Shown here piece after piece: positions 7,050 through 8,109 of a stretch of 8,109 nucleotides of DNA. The first letter of the stretch is position 1, and each line of letters begins with the position of its first letter. The notes under the pieces are model-generated. The model made no database searches. It saw nothing but the letters and a program-made list of their open reading frames with translations, and was not told the origin of the DNA. The position numbers and the translations under genes were made by a program. Source of the stretch: Acidobacteriaceae bacterium (GTDB lineage: Bacteria; Acidobacteriota; Terriglobia; Terriglobales; SbA1); contig JAFAGX010000504.1 in the NCBI GenBank assembly GCA_019237515.1, forward strand, positions 1-8,109, in the 5' to 3' direction.

Positions 7050-7898
7050 TTATTCCCGCACAAGCGGCAGACGAGAGTCGGTTTCTTTCCACGTGGAGCG
7101 AATCCAGACGTGTTGAGCGTCTTCTGTCACTGTAAGTGCCCGCGCCGATCCCGCCAAAAAATTCAGATAATAGACGTCATAACCCGGCCCCGCCACAACC
7201 GGGTGATAGCCGCTGCGCACCAGAACTGCATCTCCATCTCGCGCCTTCACTACTCGCGAATTTTCTGGTGAATACAGGTGCTGAAACGCAAACCCTTCCG
7301 GCTGGCGAATCCGGTAGTAGTAGATCTCATCCAGATCGACCTCAGTGGGCGGATTGTGCACATCATGCTTATGCGGAGGGTAGCTGGACCAATTTCCCCC
7401 AGGTGTGTAAACCTCGACCACCATCAACTTGTCGGCAGGAAAAGCTGGCGTCATCACATCGACGATTTGACGCGATACATTTCCGCCGCCCCGCAAGCTG
7501 GTCGCAACATCCTTCGGAGTAATCAACCTCGCCGCAAAGTGCTGTTCGGATGGAACCCGGCACTCCGCGATTTCACAAATCGTCTGAGCCTTGAACGTGA
7601 CTTCGTGGCCTGGCGATAAATACAACGCATAGGGAAAACCGTCGAAGACATCCTTTCGTTTTCCGACCTGCTGCGGCCCACTTCCCCAATCGGCGGTGCA
7701 CTTGCCCCCGAGCAGCACAAAAGCTGCTTCTTCGTTTTCCAATCGCGCCCGGTAAGTATCTCCGGGCTGCAGCCGCCGGACAAAAAAGCTCATCCACTCC
7801 CAATTGGCTTGTTGCCGCGAAAAATGGAGAAGTTCCCCTGCAGCCTCGGGGGCGAGGTTCATTGAACGAACAAGACAGTCCTGAGTACTGTTTTCCAT
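7050..7898 (-). CDS. iolB: 5-deoxy-glucuronate isomerase
   Basis: This cytoplasmic bicupin isomerase converts 5-deoxy-glucuronate, the product of IolD, to 5-dehydro-2-deoxy-gluconate. From ATG at 7898 the protein has 282 residues, close to the usual 270 or so. The C-terminal cupin shows the metal-binding set NWSSYPPHKHD (169-179; His176, His178), DLDEIYYYRI (188-197; Glu191) and SGYHPV (229-234; His232), which is diagnostic for IolB. The frame stays open upstream to 8066, but those extra 56 codons overlap the predicted promoter and read as low-complexity non-family sequence. A second candidate ATG at 7925 (nine residues longer) sits about at the predicted transcription start and would be leaderless. 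The ribosome binding site for 7898 is weak. The gene is first of a two-gene unit with iolD, the reverse of the functional order of the two enzymes. Confidence 0.94.
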   Translation of the reverse strand: MENSTQDCLVRSMNLAPEAAGELLHFSRQQANWEWMSFFVRRLQPGDTYRARLENEEAAFVLLGGKCTADWGSGPQQVGKRKDVFDGFPYALYLSPGHEVTFKAQTICEIAECRVPSEQHFAARLITPKDVATSLRGGGNVSRQIVDVMTPAFPADKLMVVEVYTPGGNWSSYPPHKHDVHNPPTEVDLDEIYYYRIRQPEGFAFQHLYSPENSRVVKARDGDAVLVRSGYHPVVAGPGYDVYYLNFLAGSARALTVTEDAQHVWIRSTWKETDSRLPLVRE

Positions 7899-7929
7899 TG
7901 GTTTAACTACGGTTCGCAGACGCATTGGC

Positions 7930-7958
7930 ACTATGTCAAATGGCTGGATGGTTGTCAA
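7930..7958 (-). promoter_or_regulatory. Predicted sigma70-type promoter for iolB-iolD
   Basis: On the minus strand a perfect -35 box TTGACA (7958-7953) is followed by a 17-base spacer and a -10 box CATAGT (7935-7930, 4 of 6 matches to TATAAT). Transcription would start near 7923, leaving a leader of about 25 bases before the iolB ATG at 7898. This placement argues against the longer iolB starts. Upstream, GTTCC (7990-7994) and GGAAC (8009-8013) form a short inverted repeat that could be an operator, but it is too short to claim. Confidence 0.55.
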
Positions 7959-8040
7959 TTCTAGTGCGTGTGATCCTGATGTGGTCGTCGTTCCTGAATC
8001 TTTCGAAGGGAACAGGCCAGTTCTCACATTGGAAACCGGA

Positions 8041-8109
8041 TCACGCTTGCGCCGTAAAGGCCCCACCGCGGATGATCTCGAGCAGTTTCGTCGCGGCCGC
8101 GCCCGGTTC
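8041..8109 (-). CDS. C-terminal end of an unidentified upstream gene (22 codons, truncated by window edge)
   Basis: The minus strand enters the window in an open frame that runs 22 codons to TGA at 8043-8041. The peptide begins Glu-Pro-Gly-Ala-Ala-Ala-Thr-Lys-Leu-Leu-Glu-Ile-Ile-Arg and ends Gly-Gly-Ala-Phe-Thr-Ala-Gln-Ala. The amphipathic, helix-like composition looks like a protein C-terminus, and the position upstream of iolB and on the same strand suggests a linked gene. Too little is visible to name a family. A sugar kinase, a LacI-type regulator or another iol enzyme are all possible. It could also be a chance open frame. Confidence 0.4.
   Translation of the reverse strand, partial: EPGAAATKLLEIIRGGAFTAQA

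Noticed and set aside
7970..8044. Inverted repeat GTGATCC (7970-7976) and GGATCAC (8038-8044) upstream of iolB
   Set aside because: Seven bases separated by about 60 is expected by chance at this scale, and the right arm overlaps a stop codon.
7978..8109. Possible plus-strand gene start leading out of the window
   Set aside because: There is no ribosome binding site before the ATG, and the peptide has no recognisable N-terminal motif. The minus-strand frame over 8041-8109 looks more protein-like.
1..8109. CRISPR array, tRNA, rRNA, transposase or phage genes
   Set aside because: No regularly spaced repeats, tRNA-like cloverleaf, rRNA segment or transposase/integrase-like protein was seen by eye on either strand.

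Overview
The window is a stretch of bacterial chromosome of moderately high GC. It reads as a sugar or cyclitol metabolism locus. Two intergenic repeats suggest the host: a TGTCATCC-type inverted repeat and a tandem GGTGGCCCAGGTT hairpin, both of which I recall from Acidobacteriota genomes (Koribacter/Solibacter-like). This is recall and was not tested by a search, so the phylum call is tentative.

Layout. The plus strand (1-5116) carries a co-directional set of four genes: the 3' part of an APC-family permease, a Gfo/Idh/MocA NAD(P)-dependent oxidoreductase, a transaldolase-family protein and a DegT/DnrJ/EryC1/StrS PLP aminotransferase. The gaps are 149, 50 and 70 bases, and each of the three internal genes has a clear GGAGG ribosome binding site. 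The minus strand (8109-5207) carries the last 22 codons of an unidentified gene, an intergenic region with a good sigma70-like promoter, then iolB and iolD separated by 4 bases. The two gene sets converge at 5117-5206, where a long inverted repeat probably ends transcription from both sides.

How the genes work together. IolD (ThDP-dependent trihydroxycyclohexane-dione hydrolase) and IolB (5-deoxy-glucuronate isomerase) are consecutive steps of myo-inositol catabolism. The Gfo/Idh protein resembles inositol 2-dehydrogenases (K97, GFMRxYD, TIHDFD), so it may supply the oxidised cyclitol. IolE, IolC, IolJ and IolA are not in the window. The aminotransferase, the APC-type permease and the atypical transaldolase are not part of the textbook iol pathway. 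Together they suggest, as inference only, that the plus-strand cassette handles an amino-cyclitol or amino-sugar that feeds into, or is made from, the inositol route.

The main points to follow up are the non-canonical active-site residues of the transaldolase-like protein, the Asp-to-Asn change in the oxidoreductase, the dehydrogenase plus aminotransferase pairing beside iolBD, and the two hairpin repeats.
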